Positions 26,201-39,717 of a stretch of 64,000 nt of DNA are shown here, one piece after another (positions within the stretch are counted from its first letter, which is position 1; each line of letters opens with the position of its first letter). Below the pieces are notes generated by a model. It had not been told where the DNA came from. It searched no databases and was given only the letters and a program-made list of their open reading frames with translations. The position numbers were made by a program, and so were the translations under genes. Source of the stretch: Parascedosporium putredinis (taxonomy: Eukaryota > Ascomycota > Sordariomycetes > Microascales > Microascaceae); NCBI GenBank assembly GCA_949357655.1, contig CASHTG010000017.1, positions 2,108,001 to 2,172,000 on the forward strand. The letters run 5' to 3'.

Positions 26201-26258
26201 AGAAGAAGAAGAAGAAGAAGAAGAAGAAGAAGAAGAAGAAGAAGAAGAAGAAGAAGAA
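26201..26258. repeat. (GAA)n trinucleotide microsatellite, about 19 units
   Basis: An uninterrupted AGA/GAA repeat is followed by an imperfect A-rich tail (26259-26270) and then GGGGG. It lies outside any recognised gene. Purine-pyrimidine tracts of this kind can form triplex DNA and vary in length between strains. Confidence 0.95.
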
Positions 26259-29200
26259 AAGAAAAAAAAAAGGGGGTCCCTTGAGAATTTGTGTGATGGG
26301 TGCATCCATCCCTACCTGTTTCCATTCCCCGGAGAACTCAACCTCGATGTCCTGCTTCCCTTTTGTTTTGTCAAGATCAAGAGGTCTTTAGAGGTAAGGC
26401 TTTAGCTAACCAGCCATGTGAAAACTCCGGCATTTACTCGATTAGATAGGTTAGTAATTGGCCTACTATTATCGAGGTATTGTGGCCAGCCTGCAGAGCT
26501 AGATTTCAAACCAGAATTTTTGATCGCCTTGTTACGGCCCGCACTCTAGACTTCATGGCCTCAAGAATATGGAAGAATCGACGGTGGCGGCAGATGGCTT
26601 AATGTATAACTACCACGAGGATTGCCCGAAACTTTATCGCCATCCAGTCTACATCACTCGTACATGGTCACCATCACCATTTCGATTGGGGCCCTTTAGG
26701 TTCGCTCTCCCCTCTTATCTTGAGGCCGTTCTCTCTTCTTCTTTATCCCGTTTTCATTGTTCGCAAAGTTTTTATCCATGGACAAAGCAGCAATGGAAAT
26801 TGTTTGAGTTCGGCGTTGCTGTTCTCATTAGAATCCGTCGAAGCCATTGTTCGGGATGGATATGGTCGAAAATAGTCGACTGATGCCTCCCGCCTTCAAG
26901 TTCAAGTTCAAGGGGTCAGGAATCAGAGGAGATGCGATTTCCGTTATTCAATAGCACCAGACGCTTTTGCAGCTGGCCAACCAACAAGGGAGGAAGCATG
27001 GGTGTGCGGACATGAACATGGAAGTCTCGAGTTGGGTTGACACAGGAATTGGTCTTGAGCCAGCAGCGTGGCCAGGGTTACAGTGGGTCCACGCCTGGTC
27101 CCGCGCCCCCAACAGCGTCGCACAGTTTCTTTTGATCACAGGATGGGCCAGATGCAACTTCAGCTAACAATACAATTGAGCACGCACACAGTAATCGAGA
27201 TTGGCCCTCATATGGGGAGGGAGGGTGAGGAAATGGTGGCGAACTCGATATGTATTTTACAACACGATTTTGTACAGCATTATCAGGTTGCTTAATGAGG
27301 CGGCTACCATCAAGACTTCACACGCCGAGAAAGGTAGGTGTGCGTCAAGCCGGATAGGGTGAGTGCATTCACTACGCCAGTCCCTTTGGCCCTCAAGTGC
27401 TGAGAGTGGATGAAGAAAACAAACGAGTTGGGCCGATTTGAGATCTTAGTACAGTCCCTGGACGGACACAAAACGCGTGGGAGGAAAGAACCCCCGATGT
27501 CTCATAGTCAAGACATGACTCGCTTTGCGAAGAGTGGAACAAACGATGACGCATGTCACAGTTGTTTTCTGTTTGCCATCCCTCATCTTCTTTTACCCCG
27601 CCATCGCGGAGCATTACCAAACGTTGTCCTTCCCTGTAACTAGTCCGACGCTCTTACCCGAAGCCATCCCAAGTGGATTTGGGCGGGGCGGAATGCGAGC
27701 GAAGATCACATGAATAGAAAAAGTTGACTGCTCTCGAGTCAAAGCCAGCAGACCGAATGCCGTCCTTGCGATTCTCCGACGGCGTCAATGCCTCGTTGGT
27801 TCGTACCCGATCTTGGGTGCGCAAATCTCCCGGATCTTGCTACCATTGGCTCGAGAGGAAAGCCCCCTCGCCTACTTTCCTTCGCTCGCCCCCTCACTTT
27901 GGCTTCAGCTTGACCCCTCTCGTTCAGAGCCAGATGTGACGACTTGTGGTCCATCACTCGCGAGCACGTTTGCAACGGCCAAATGCGGGTGATTTGTGCC
28001 CAAAAGAGTTTTAGTTTGAGGGCCCGAAAAGACGGTCAGCTAGCGAGGGGGGCGGGTCAATTAACAAACGGGCTGGCTGGTTAATCTGTCCCAGCAAAAG
28101 GTCAAGTGAGGGCGCCCCGGTGACGGGACCTGGCCGACCATCTCCTGATTGGTTAAGCGTTGAGTTTGGCGCGGCGGTACCGGCGGGCTGGGATCTGATC
28201 GATTGGGTGTCCAGCCTTGAGGCCATTTTTGGGGCCATTTTTGTTGGAAAAACCACGCTTTTCTTGTCGTTGTTCCCTTTCCGCCAAGATGGAGGGAGCA
28301 GGAAAGGGTGGGGGAGGTGGGTTGTTTTCCCTCTCTTTTTCACGCTTTTTCTTTTCCCTTAGAAAGGCCACCACAACAATTTTTTTGGGAGTCTCTTCCA
28401 ACGTAGAGGGGGAGTAGGAGGAGAAGAAAAGATGATGGAAGAAGAAGGGTCATCGTCCGCCGCGAAGCAGGAGTAGCCACAAGAGTGTGTTCCCAACTAT
28501 CTACTATCAAGTCGTCTCCTCAGGGGTTCTTGCTCCTGCAAAAATAGCGCAGAATCAAAAGGTCGTAAAAATATGGATTGTCCAACCAGGGCATGAACTG
28601 GCCACGCACACACTTCGCAAACCCCCTTTCTATTTAAACTGGTGTTTTCTGGCACCAGAGAGGAAGTGACTGTCTGGCTGCGCACCTCTGCCGCTCGCAA
28701 CCGGCTGAACAAATACTACAGACACGGGCCGGGCATGGCGGGTCCGAGGAATGTCTGGAAAAATGACCAGATTTTCTAGACACGGCACAGCATGGTATTA
28801 ACACTCGACTGCGGGCACCAGACGCGGAAACTCAAAGGGAAGCGAGGGAGATGGGAAGTGCGGGTACGTATCCCAAGTTGCGAAGAGAGAAGGCACAAAA
28901 AATGCAAGCGGCTAAGAGAGAGCGGTGGACACAGCGATAGATAGTAAACACCAATCTAGGGTCGGAAACCACATAGATGGGCTTTCAGCGATCGATTGAA
29001 GATATTGAGCCTACCCATACGCTCATGACGTTTCTCACTTCTGCTCAGGTCCGGCCGAACCACCCACCTCACACAATACTTCAAAAGACAGAACAGGAAT
29101 GTAGGTCGTTGTCGGGGAGGATTCGGCTTCATGGCGCGCGAGGGGAGTAAAATATGTCTTGTACATATTATATATTTATTTATACATAATATTGTATAGG

Positions 29201-32200
29201 ACAAGAGTGATTTTTGTTAATTGGGGGAAAAAGGTAATTAAGAAGAAAAAAATAATGACGAGGAAGAATGATCGGTGGGGGTTTTTCCTTGGGGAAAGGA
29301 GTGGGGAGCAAGGACTCGAGCAGCTCATCAGTTCACCGTCTGGGGCATGGGCTACCAATAGTGCATCATAGAAGCTGAGGAGGCGCTTGACGCTTCAGTT
29401 GTTTGGCGTCAATTCGTCGGTTTCGACAACCCGATTTCGGTAGGGGAGGGTGGGACGAAGGATAAAACGACACCTGACCTGATTCCTGCATGGTAGACAC
29501 GGGGCGAGCAGAGGCAGTGGCCGATGTCCCTGTCCGGGGCGAGCCGGCGTCATTATCCTTCCACTTGTTTCCTTCAAGGGGCATATTAATTCACATCAGT
29601 AATAACGTGGCCGCCAATGGATCTCAGTGAACCCTCGCTTTTCGCTGACATCACGTTCAACCCCCTTGAGGAACATTACCCTTCGGGGAGGGACGAGAAA
29701 AGAGCTCCGGAGAGGTTGCGCTGAAGCACCTCACGTGCCAGAGACGTGGGATTTGAGCATTCCTGTTGATCGCCGACTCCCTGTGATGCAAGCAGATCAG
29801 CTGTCCTTGGTCGGTTCTTAGCTCTAGCCACCTTTATCCATTGCACCGTCGGGAATTTACAGTGAAGGCCGTGGGCGGGCGGAGGTTCATATTAGATCAC
29901 CTAATAGCGGACGAGGATATCTTGCTCGCTTGCTCGCTTTTGCCGGAAGTTTGAACAAGAGGGCTTACCTACACCTACGGAGAAGCATAGTAGAAAGGGT
30001 CAGTCCCTCGGTACACGGGCTGAGGTTTTGATTCATGGGGCAACAAAAGTGCTGCAAGGGCAAAGAAACCCGTGAAGAGCCTCGTGAAACCAAGAAAAAT
30101 ACAAAAGAACGCATCGATAAGATTGATGGTGGGATTGAACTCGAGGGATCTATCATAGAGTCCGATGCATCTCCTCTGGGAACGTCCCCTTCGGCGCCGA
30201 AAGTGAACTTCTCCGGCTGCTCTTTACAGCTTTCGGGTACATCTAGACCGACGTGGAGGGCCGCTCTCCTTCATCTCCCCATGTAGGCTATGTAATGGAA
30301 GAGAAAACGAAATAAAAATGAGAAGCAGGGGGAGGGTGGAAAAGGGCGGAGAAGCCAACATGGCAAAATACTCGGGAGGCAGCATGCGGGAGCGGACACG
30401 GGCTAGAATAGGCTCGGCGAGCAAGTCGGCATAGTCGAGAGAGTACATGTACCAGCCAGAAAACACTATGGGGGAGGGGGCGGGTGAGCAGGCGGGCGGG
30501 CTGTATGGGAAATCGCACATCCCGCTTCCCGGGGCTCGGCTCGAGCATCCCTTCGGTCGTCGAGAATTAGAGTGCTTCCGAGCAAAAGAAGCCAAGAAGT
30601 TGGAAGAGGAGGGCCATCCTTAACCATTATCTAGAAAACACCTGTCAGGGAGGGTGGTGTTTGACGCAGCAGCTTGGCAAGATCCACATTGTGCCGAGCA
30701 TACCCACCTTGGTTACGGCAGGCATCTGTACCGGAAACAAGGCCAAATGTTGCCGTCTGACAAGGGCAATTCTGATACTCTGCACAAACGCAGGCACCTG
30801 TGGATGCACTCTTGCGGCGCATGGCTACGAAGGAGGTATCGTTTCGATCCATGATCAAGTCATCGATTATTTCATTCGTTTCCTTAAACCCCGTGGAAAT
30901 GAGCGTGGGAAAAATCAGTGCGCTCACATGAGCGCCTTCACAATACACAGCCTTCGGAGTAGCGTAGTGCTGTATAGTGTTCTTGATTTACCTCCATGCT
31001 CACCTCCTAGCAGACATGCCGCAGGGCGTCACTCTGAAGAAGCGTTATAATGTTTTGTGTGATGCCTGGAAAATAGGTGCTTACTCGCCGTTCCTGGGTT
31101 TTCACAGTCCGGTATAACAAAGCGCATCATATCCAGGAATACCGAGGTAGCAGAGGACCATCCTGGAGATGAGTCTAATAAGGTATTAAGAAAAGTGTCA
31201 CCAAGAAACTGTCGCTCGAGCAAAATGATCGAGTTTGCGGGGGTTGTTGCGGGATCGGCTCCTACTCTGGCGCACAGATGGATCCTTTTGCCGTTGCCCC
31301 CGTTCTTCTTCCTTGTGACATGTTTCGATACGCGGCTGGGTGCCATGATGGAACACTTTGGAATGGGATTTAAGAGAACCTGTACGTACCGAGGTAGACC
31401 TCGAGGAAACAGGAAATCCGCTCGCACCTGCGCGTGAACCATCCTTTGGAGGACATGCCAATTTTTTATTTTATCCCTTTCAGTCTTTCGCTTTCCCCTT
31501 TCCCCTTCCCCCTTCCCGTCCGTCTTCTCGTCTTCGCCGTCGGCGTAACTCCTCTTTAATTTTTTTTTTTCTTTGGGGCGGCGGGGGGTCCTTGCTCGTA
31601 AAAGCGTGCAGTCCTTCAATTTGGGAGTTCTAGCGGGAATTTCGGGAAGCTGTGGCGACAAGAATGGGGAAAGGGGTGGGCGGGTTTATTTTGGATCGGT
31701 GGGGGAACGAAAATAAGAGCCTGAGGATCCTCATTCCTCGACCCGACAAAAGGGAAATTTGCAGCAGAGGACGGGAGCGATGGGGCAGGAAGGGAAAAGG
31801 GGGTGGAGGGTTGCACCGGATTTATGGTGCGGCGGCAGATCTGACATGGCGTGCCGGAGATGGACCTGGCCAAAGGCTGGGGTGGCTGATTTCCATCTGG
31901 TCTTTTCAATCACTATGTTCCCTTTTCCTGGTGGCCCGTCTGTGGGGTAACACTTCGAGCGAGCGGCGCTGATGGTCGTGGGTGCAAATCCATATTGATG
32001 CATCACACATACACAGAAGCGCCATGGTGCTCATTGCATACGTGCACGCTCACACCATCCCTTCACGGATCTATTTATCTAATGGATGATCTTCAACCCC
32101 CTAGGAGGCGTTGACCCTTCTCGAATAAGTCAACTAGGATTGGAGGCTTGAACGAAGGCTGGGGCGGGGATGGGCGCCATTCTCTTTCCACCAAAGCGGA

Positions 32201-33803
32201 GCTGGATCAGGCGAAATGCATCGGACGCACCATCTTATGAGGCATTCATTTGGACTCGAAAGATATGCCCGCAGAGGTAGAACATCACCCTCTAGTCTCG
32301 TCCATCCAGGCCGGACGAGATGATGCGTCACCGCGCACCGGCGACGCAATGGCGACTCGGAGATAATATCCATTAAAGTTTCAAGCGCAACGCCGCCCTG
32401 AATCCAGCGGGATCCACTGGAATCACACGCCCGCCTGCCAGTTGAAAATACTGGCATCCGGATCCATGCGTAAGGCAGATCACAATTGATCCAGCTCTCC
32501 CCAAGAAAATGCAGAGCGTCCCAGTCTCCCCTTGTTTGAATGGTCTAAGCACAAAGCAGCTCTTCACTAAGAGACCTTTCATAGGGTTTACACAATTTAG
32601 GGCTGACCAACGCCTCACAGCCTCAGTTTTTATGGTTTGAATAGACTCTACAATAAGAAGAAACAAAAAGAAAGAAAAATAGCACCACTAAAAATGATAA
32701 TAAAAGGGTCAGAGGCGAAGAAGGAGATGAAGAAGGAAAATAAGGCGACCCCGAGCTCTGGGCCCCCGTTTCCAATAAAATGTAAACAGAGAGAAAGAAA
32801 GGTGACTGAAGGGGTGTGGGGGTGAGGGTGGGAATGACCTGTGCATTCACCACGGCTCTGCCTCATGGATGCAGCATTGCAGTGGACTCGAGAAAGCTGG
32901 GGGTCAGGCGGTCGCCCTGCCTCCTGCTTCGTTTAGGGAACTTAACAAGTACTCATCCGCACCAGGACTGTAGGCTAAATTCGCTGGGCCCCAGACTGCG
33001 AAAGGGGGTTGGATGGCCGTCCACGGTGCATTGATGTACGGGATATAGACGGAGATTCACGCACGATGCTCATCTAGGGTCAGCACCCTACCATTCGGCA
33101 AGCAACAGAAGATCAAGTAGGATAATCAAGCGAGGGACACAGGGGTCGTGGGGGCTTCGTCACAGGCAAAACGCACTGGGACGGGGTTGAAAAGGGAATG
33201 TGCTCGCCAGTCTCAAGTGTCAATATCACCCTGCGCCCCGAGCGTAGGAACGCGAAACATTCGTCTTTATTGAGCTTTTGGCTTCGCTCTCTGCGACACA
33301 AAACCCACCCAGTAATCCCTAGCACGGAAGTTGTGCCGGGGGACGCCGCTGGGGGATTTTTTTCTGCATTTGGCTGATGGCATCTCACCTCGTCTCTACA
33401 TATTCTATCCAACGCTCTCGCTGTACATGTAAGAAAAAGAAGGCGGCAAAACAATTGATACATGTCAATGCGGCAAAGCGGGACCCGACGAAGAAATAAA
33501 ATATAAAAAAACAAAATCAAAGCTGAGTCAGAGACGGTCTGAAAAGGCTCGTGAGGCCCTGAGCAAGAATGGTAAACAAACCGACCAGCCAAGCCAACTA
33601 CGCGTTCGAAGGTAGAGGGAGGAAAGAAACGAATGACTACTGGATGTATAGACTATCAAAGGGTTGGTGGCCCAAGGCCTCAGCTCGGCGGAATCCCCAC
33701 GTTAATCCATCATCATGCATTGTCCTTCCCCAGGTGCGGAAGAATCCTAACTTGGTGCGGCGTTGGGAGCAGCGGGCGCAACCCAGCGACCCCCTTCCCC
33801 CCC

Positions 33804-33847
33804 GTTTCTTTCTTTCTTTTTTTCTTTTTTTTTTTTTTTTTCTTTTT
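33804..33847. repeat. T/C-rich simple repeat (TTTC)n and poly-T
   Basis: Several TTTC units run into a T17 tract. It follows a C-rich patch and precedes a G-rich stretch. Low-complexity DNA. Confidence 0.85.
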
Positions 33848-34693
33848 GCTACTTTTCAATCAAGGAGGGCGGCATGAGGGATGGTTGTGGGTGTGGGGAG
33901 GGGATTCGGTCCTGCCCTGCGTTCAAACCCGTATTAGTGCAAATGAATAGTTCCATTACCTTCGGGCCGCTGCCGTGAGTAACAATTTGTCTTAATGGGT
34001 TGGCCTCATGTTGTACCTTGCGCCGTTGCATGCGTGCTTGTTCTTCATCGATCATTCTTGGCTTCTTCCTTTCTCCAGGCTCATACCGGCTCATTAACCT
34101 TCTTCTCTTTTGGGGTCTAACTCTCTCCAGGTACATGTACCGATTGATCCCTGTCCTCTCAAGGCTCTTTTGGCCCCCGTCCCGAGATCTTCTCTCACCT
34201 TTGCCGAGAAAAGCCTCGAGATTGATTTCGGGCCTCCTGTGTTACATAGTTCATCTTTTGGTAGAGCAGAAAGCTATTTCGCACCCGCCGTCTTTTGGAT
34301 CAAAGTACGTTCATTTCAAATAGCACTCTTTCCTTCGAGAGCGGCCATGATCCACTGACCGTGTTGTTCCGTTGCCCTGCAAGAACAGCGGGGAGATAGC
34401 CGAGCCGGCCGGTCCGACCTCGAGAAACTACATCAGCCAAAGGGGTCGAGGTGCTCGCTCTCCTCCCACCTATTTTCCTTCTCTCCCTTTTAATAATGGA
34501 AACTGGCTAAATTGAGTGATATATCCAGAAGTCCCAATGCTCAGGTGGGACTGCTTGTCCGTCCCATCCTCCCTCTCAGGACACATGGTTTTTGAGTAGC
34601 CGGAAAAGATTCTCGTATTTCGGTAGAACCACTTCTTGTCTTGGATTCGAGAGGCCAGTGGGTTAAGGATGCCACAAGGCGAGGAGAACCACC

Positions 34694-34750
34694 CAAAAAT
34701 AAAAATAAAAATAAAAATAAAATAAAAATAAAAATAAAAGCAAAATAAAA
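34694..34750. repeat. (AAAAAT)n simple repeat
   Basis: About nine slightly uneven AAAAT/AAAAAT units. The uneven unit length is typical of replication slippage, or of sequencing error in A runs. No gene is near. Confidence 0.9.
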
Positions 34751-36486
34751 GAAAAAGGCAAGGCCCGTTTGAAGTGTGTCATATCGGCGCGCCTTGTGAT
34801 TTGGAGCCAGCTCGCAGAAGTAAACACAGTATTTCATTAAAATGTGGGTTTCTTGCCTCTGACTGGCACCCTCGTGAAAGAGCCGAAGGAAAAAAGGTGG
34901 CGAAGGGGGATCGCGGCATCCGAATAGAAGCCAACGCGTGCAGCCAACTGAAACTTTATCGCTTGCTCAGGTGACCAAATGGCACAGGGTTTCCGTTGTC
35001 AGATACGAATCAGGAGGAGCGACAAAAGGTGGAAGCTCCCCGAGACGTTCCTTTCGACGGGCGAGACAAAACCTGCAATTCATGGGCAGCAGCCTGCAGG
35101 GTTGCTCATCCATCCAACTTGGTAGGCACGCCTTTGGCGTCGGGCACATCTCTCTTCGGGAGGCTGGATCGCAATGCGGATGATGGACACACAGCCAGTA
35201 AGTACACAAGAACCCAGCAATGGACGAAGCGTGGAGCATTCCTCGGATCAAAGCTTATACCGAACACAAGGTCCACCCAAGGCAAAATTCAAATTTTTCT
35301 TGCAGTTATACATAACGTGTTCTTGTAAAGCCAGTTCAATACTTCCACGCCGGTTCCCGGACAGTGGTGATACGCACACGGCTTTCAGTGGGTCTACCTT
35401 TCATGGTGTACTGCTGTCTACTCTCAACTCCACGAGATGTCTTGCCCACCTCAACGAACCCAAACTCGGCTGCGGGCCGGACCAGGAGGTTGATGTCGCT
35501 CATGCAGGGCACGCCCCTTTTGGTTTGGCGGGACCCGTCGCGGAAGGGGCGGGGCGGGAGGATCCATCACCTTGTCTCCCCGAAAGTCTTATTATTTTGG
35601 CACACGAGGTCACTCGAGGAACAAAAGGGGTGGAGGCGAAGAAAGAAGAAAAGCCCAATCTGAACCATGACGAGTGTGGAGCCACAGGATAAATTGATCC
35701 CACTCTTGGCGGCGTCATTGGCGTGGGCTCCCCGACGGCCGGGCAAAGCGAGGCGTTCTTGTGTCGCCCAAACATTATCTGCGATGATTGTCCCTCTTCC
35801 TCTGCCCTGTTGTTTCCACGTTGTCCTTGTCGTGGGGCTGGAACATTCCATTTCGACAGGCGGTCGATGTCTCATACTAACAGAGCCTTGTTCGGTTTGA
35901 ATATTGAGCTTGGACAGGAGGCCGTGTCAGTGGGCGTCTGTTAGGCCGTAATGGTCTCTAGAAACAAGATCACTGGCACACTCAAAAGGGAAGGAGCTCG
36001 AGGGAGGAATATGCCGCTGAGGGGCATCAAACGGCTGCATCACCAAAGGCCAAGAAAAGCGTGGGAAAAAAAAGTCAAGGGTCTTAGCTGAAGGCGGCAA
36101 TCAACAGGAACAAAGATTGATTATAGCACTGGGGGAAGGAAAAGGGGAAACACAAAGAAGAAAGAAAACAGAAAGAAAAAGGGACAGGAAGTGGTCAGGG
36201 CCGTTCGGGAACTTGAAGGCAGGACACGCAAGCCGACCGAGCACCACTCAAGGTTTTTTTCCCCACCGACGGAAGCACGATATTCACTGCGAGATGTGGG
36301 TAGAGGTGGATTATGCAACGGCAGACCTCTCGCGCTCTCAGCGGCAAGCGACAGGGCGAGACGCGTCCGAGGACGAGCATAGACGGCTTGATTCGTCAAT
36401 GCACGAGCTCACAAAACTGAACCCATCTCACCTTCCCTCTACTTGTAGTCTTCTCCTGGTTTTGCTCGGGATTTTGTGGTTGAAAG

Positions 36487-36545
36487 TTTTTTTTTTTTTT
36501 TTTTTTTTTGCTTTCTTTTTTGCTTTCTTTTTTGCTTTCTTTTCA
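36487..36545. repeat. T23 tract followed by a 12-bp tandem repeat
   Basis: A run of 23 T (36487-36509) is followed by three copies of a 12-base unit GCTTTCTTTTTT, the last one shortened. Frames crossing it encode only Phe-rich sequence and are not genes. Confidence 0.9.
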
Positions 36546-38940
36546 TCCTGCCCATAAATGATGTATCAAATGTGAATTTCGTTGCATGCACGACCACGCA
36601 TGTGTGTGAGAGCCTGCCTAATATGTGGTGTGCTCGCGAGCCCTGTACAATGGTGGTCAAGAAAAGAAAAAAATGTCGCATGGATGATTCGGCCCGCCCA
36701 CGGGGTTTGGGAGTTGGGCCAGCAGACTCAGCGAAATTCTTCACTCCCCCTCTCCCCTCTTTTCAGCCGGCTGATGGGCGAGCTCCAGATACAGAAATAC
36801 AGCGCCGCTTGTCGGTGGTAGACCGTTTCCCGTTCTGGGGATATGTAGGAAGTGAGGGAACATTCTACCCTTGGTTATTAACGCGGCAAAAGGCCGCTCT
36901 CACAACTGTCGGATAACGGGCGGATGCTAGATACAGACAGCCACAAACTGAATCTGGTTCCTTTTTGGTGAGTTGATCCTTCGGATGCCCAAGTCAAATT
37001 TTTCTTGTGACTGATTCCCAGTCTGCATGCCACGAATGAACATGATGAAGATCCCGGTCCGACATCTTCCTTGCCTATGGACAGCCTTCTCTGTTTTCGT
37101 CAGATCGTGGGTGGCAAGGTTCAGTGCAAATGAATAGCCAGACAAACCAACATCAATTTGGATTGCCAGCGTCCACGATCATGGTAATGCCGACAGGAGC
37201 AGGCACCTCCTACCCCTGCCATCCCGGGCCTTCCCTTGCCAACCTGCCGATCCGATCCAGCGCTTTGCAAGGAACCCTAATGGGCTCCTAATATGATAAT
37301 AAGTGTAAATTCAACGAGATCCTATTCAGTAGAATCTTGAGACTTCGGGATGAGGAAAGGGGGCAGGGCAGTAGCCCTCCTTGACGTCCTCTTTGTTGAG
37401 CCATCAGGTGTGGAAGAAAAATGTTTGCGGGCATCCATTGATGTATCCCACCAGGGGTTGACGCCACTGAAATGGTCCAGATGCACCCATTTCCCCTTCT
37501 TGCCAACATTCATTCCCAAAGGGAAATTCAGGTGAAGACCAAGGCAGGGCATGAGACATGAAGGGGCCAGATAAAGACAATTAATGGTCAAGGGTATACC
37601 TCGTTATGGAGGTAGAAAAAGCATGATGGACCAAGGCAGCGGGTGGGAAGGGAAACCACGGAATGCTAGCTCTCTTTCCATGAGCAGCGTACGACCTGAC
37701 TTTGTGCCGCATTCTCGGCCTCCTCACTTCCCTTGCGCTCAACGTGATGCAAACTTGGAATCGTTGGGTTGAGCTGGTTGAAGGATGCTGGAAGAAAACC
37801 GTCCCCGTCAGCACGCCTGCGGTGTGGCGGCCGCGCTCTCCACATTTTGTCAAATGTAACAGGCGTAAGAACACCGTAAAGGCGGGAAAGGGATGCCAGA
37901 GATCCACACGAAAAGCCGTGGTGGTATCTCTCCTCCTCTTCCTGCAGCTCATGAGTGCCAACAATTAAACCCCACCTTAGATCCTCATTCCATCCATGTG
38001 TTTTTCGCTTCGCTGGCTTGAAAAATAAGGCCTAATTCGTGCCTTCAACAAGCTCGAGGCGTTTCAGCCATCATGGCAACTCATCAGCTGAGCCGAACAT
38101 ACTGAGGCCAATAACGATGAGGCCTAGTGAGCCCAATAATACTTCCAAGAAATGGAGGGTTCTGCGACCGTGCCCTCCCACGCTTCCAGTTCACCAGCGG
38201 TCCCAGGCGAGGGAATCCGCATCGTGGAGCGGGCGGATGGGCCCGCGCCGTTTGGGGGATTACCAATGGCAGCGCGTGGTGGAACCGGGGTTGGTGCAGA
38301 CCACCCATACCCCTGCCCGTGTGTTGTTGGGTGGATGGATGTGTGATACCGCAGAAGGCACGGAAAAATCCGCCGGCGACGATGGAAACAAACGGGAGAA
38401 ATTCACTGTCTCGAACTGACAATATTAGCTTTCGCTCTCAATGGCCAGCCTGGCGCTCAGAGCGCCACAAGCGAACCATGGATGTTTTTTATGTCTTACA
38501 AGAGATGTCAAGTCCATCTCAATGTTGTCTCTGTGTCGCTTTGCGAGGGTGGGGACTGGGCAACTATCTGACCGCGACACTCATCACACATCCCCACAGA
38601 CATGCCCTCTCCCATTTTGATCGCGGCGGATGGGTTACACGTGTTGGCGCCGGGGTTCACCCCCAATGAGTCTAAACATTGCACTCACTTAGATGGAGCA
38701 GAATAAGCATGGATGCTGTCAGATTGGGTGGAAAGAGGATTGCCCACCGCCTACAAATCGGTATGGTGGGTCTCCTGTTCCTCGTCGTAAGACCAACAAC
38801 ACAGGAACGGGTGGAGTGGAAAGACATCAACAATTCAACACCACTGATTCAGGGCGGAGAAAATCGCCCGCCAGTCTTCATTTTCCTTATTATTGTGAGG
38901 ACACGGGGAAATTTGTTTCTAATTCGAAGCCCCCCTCGTT

Positions 38941-38981
38941 TTAGTTTTTTTCTTTTTCTTCTTTTTTTTTTTTTTTCTTTT
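38941..38981. repeat. Poly-T/C tract followed by a G-rich block
   Basis: T-rich DNA with scattered C is followed by GGGTTGCGGGGGCGGCG. The architecture resembles the elements near 6470, 31560 and 42730. Confidence 0.75.
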
Positions 38982-39692
38982 GGGTTGCGGGGGCGGCGTG
39001 ATGGTTGGGAGTAGGCACACATAGAGATGTGATGTTTGGATTGGGGTGGGACCGGCCGCGGTGAGAAGAGAAGAGAGACGGGCTTTGCGTCTCAAGCTCT
39101 CACTTCGGCGGATGGATCAAGCTTGCCTGAGGTACGAGGTCCTGTCTAAGGACAGTAAGAATATCTGACGGAGTAAAGGAGGGCCTGCAGCATCACCTCG
39201 GTCGTCCTCTGCGATGATAGACTCAGAGGTCCAGGACCCGAGCCAAGTTGACGATTTAACATAGATATAGATCTTGCTTTTCTTCTAACCTAATGAAAAT
39301 TGAGCTAGCTTCCCTTAGTACAAAGTACTTTCCACCAGAGCCAAGCCCCTAAATTGTCAAAGAATGTCAGTTAATGCAATTCTCCTAGTGAGAGACGTTG
39401 ACCATAAATAAACCATCACTAGTTTGGGAGGAAACTGTGAGACGGCTAGGTTGTGGCAGATACTGGAGGAGGAGCCAGGTCAATGAGGGTCAAACAGGGT
39501 GATCTAAAGAAGACAAGCGGAAAAAGAAGGAAAAGCGTGAAAATCCCCTCCCCCAATACACAAGTTGCTCTTTCCAGCTTGGACTCGTTTTCTCAGCTTC
39601 TCGGATCAATTGGTTCTTGGTTGTTTCTGTTCATCTCCCCATAGCGTAACCCAGCACTCACCTTCGTGAAAGAGCGTGCTCCTTGTATACCA

Positions 39693-39717
39693 CCAGCCAA
39701 CCCTCGTTGTTGGCTGG
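39693..39717. repeat. Inverted repeat, 9-bp arms
   Basis: CCAGCCAAC at 39693-39701 and GTTGGCTGG at 39709-39717 are exact reverse complements with a 7-base loop. Intergenic; no known role. Confidence 0.5.

Larger units (their letters stand above)
25301..36480. other. Intergenic desert, part 1
   Basis: No gene is recognised. Contents: an A/G-rich stretch at 25310-25350, the GAA microsatellite at 26201-26258, TACATGTA at 30444, 33424 and 34132, a poly-T plus G-rich element near 31550-31590, a T/C tract at 33804-33847, and an AAAAT-rich tract at 34694-34750. Open frames of 100-200 codons in this stretch (for example 25146-25721 minus and 31029-31661 minus) have no family resemblance and overlap low-complexity DNA. 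Confidence 0.45.

Noticed and set aside
29366..29584. A 72-codon minus-strand frame with mixed, protein-like composition
   Set aside because: It cannot be linked to other exons, and its short length and lack of homology give no support.
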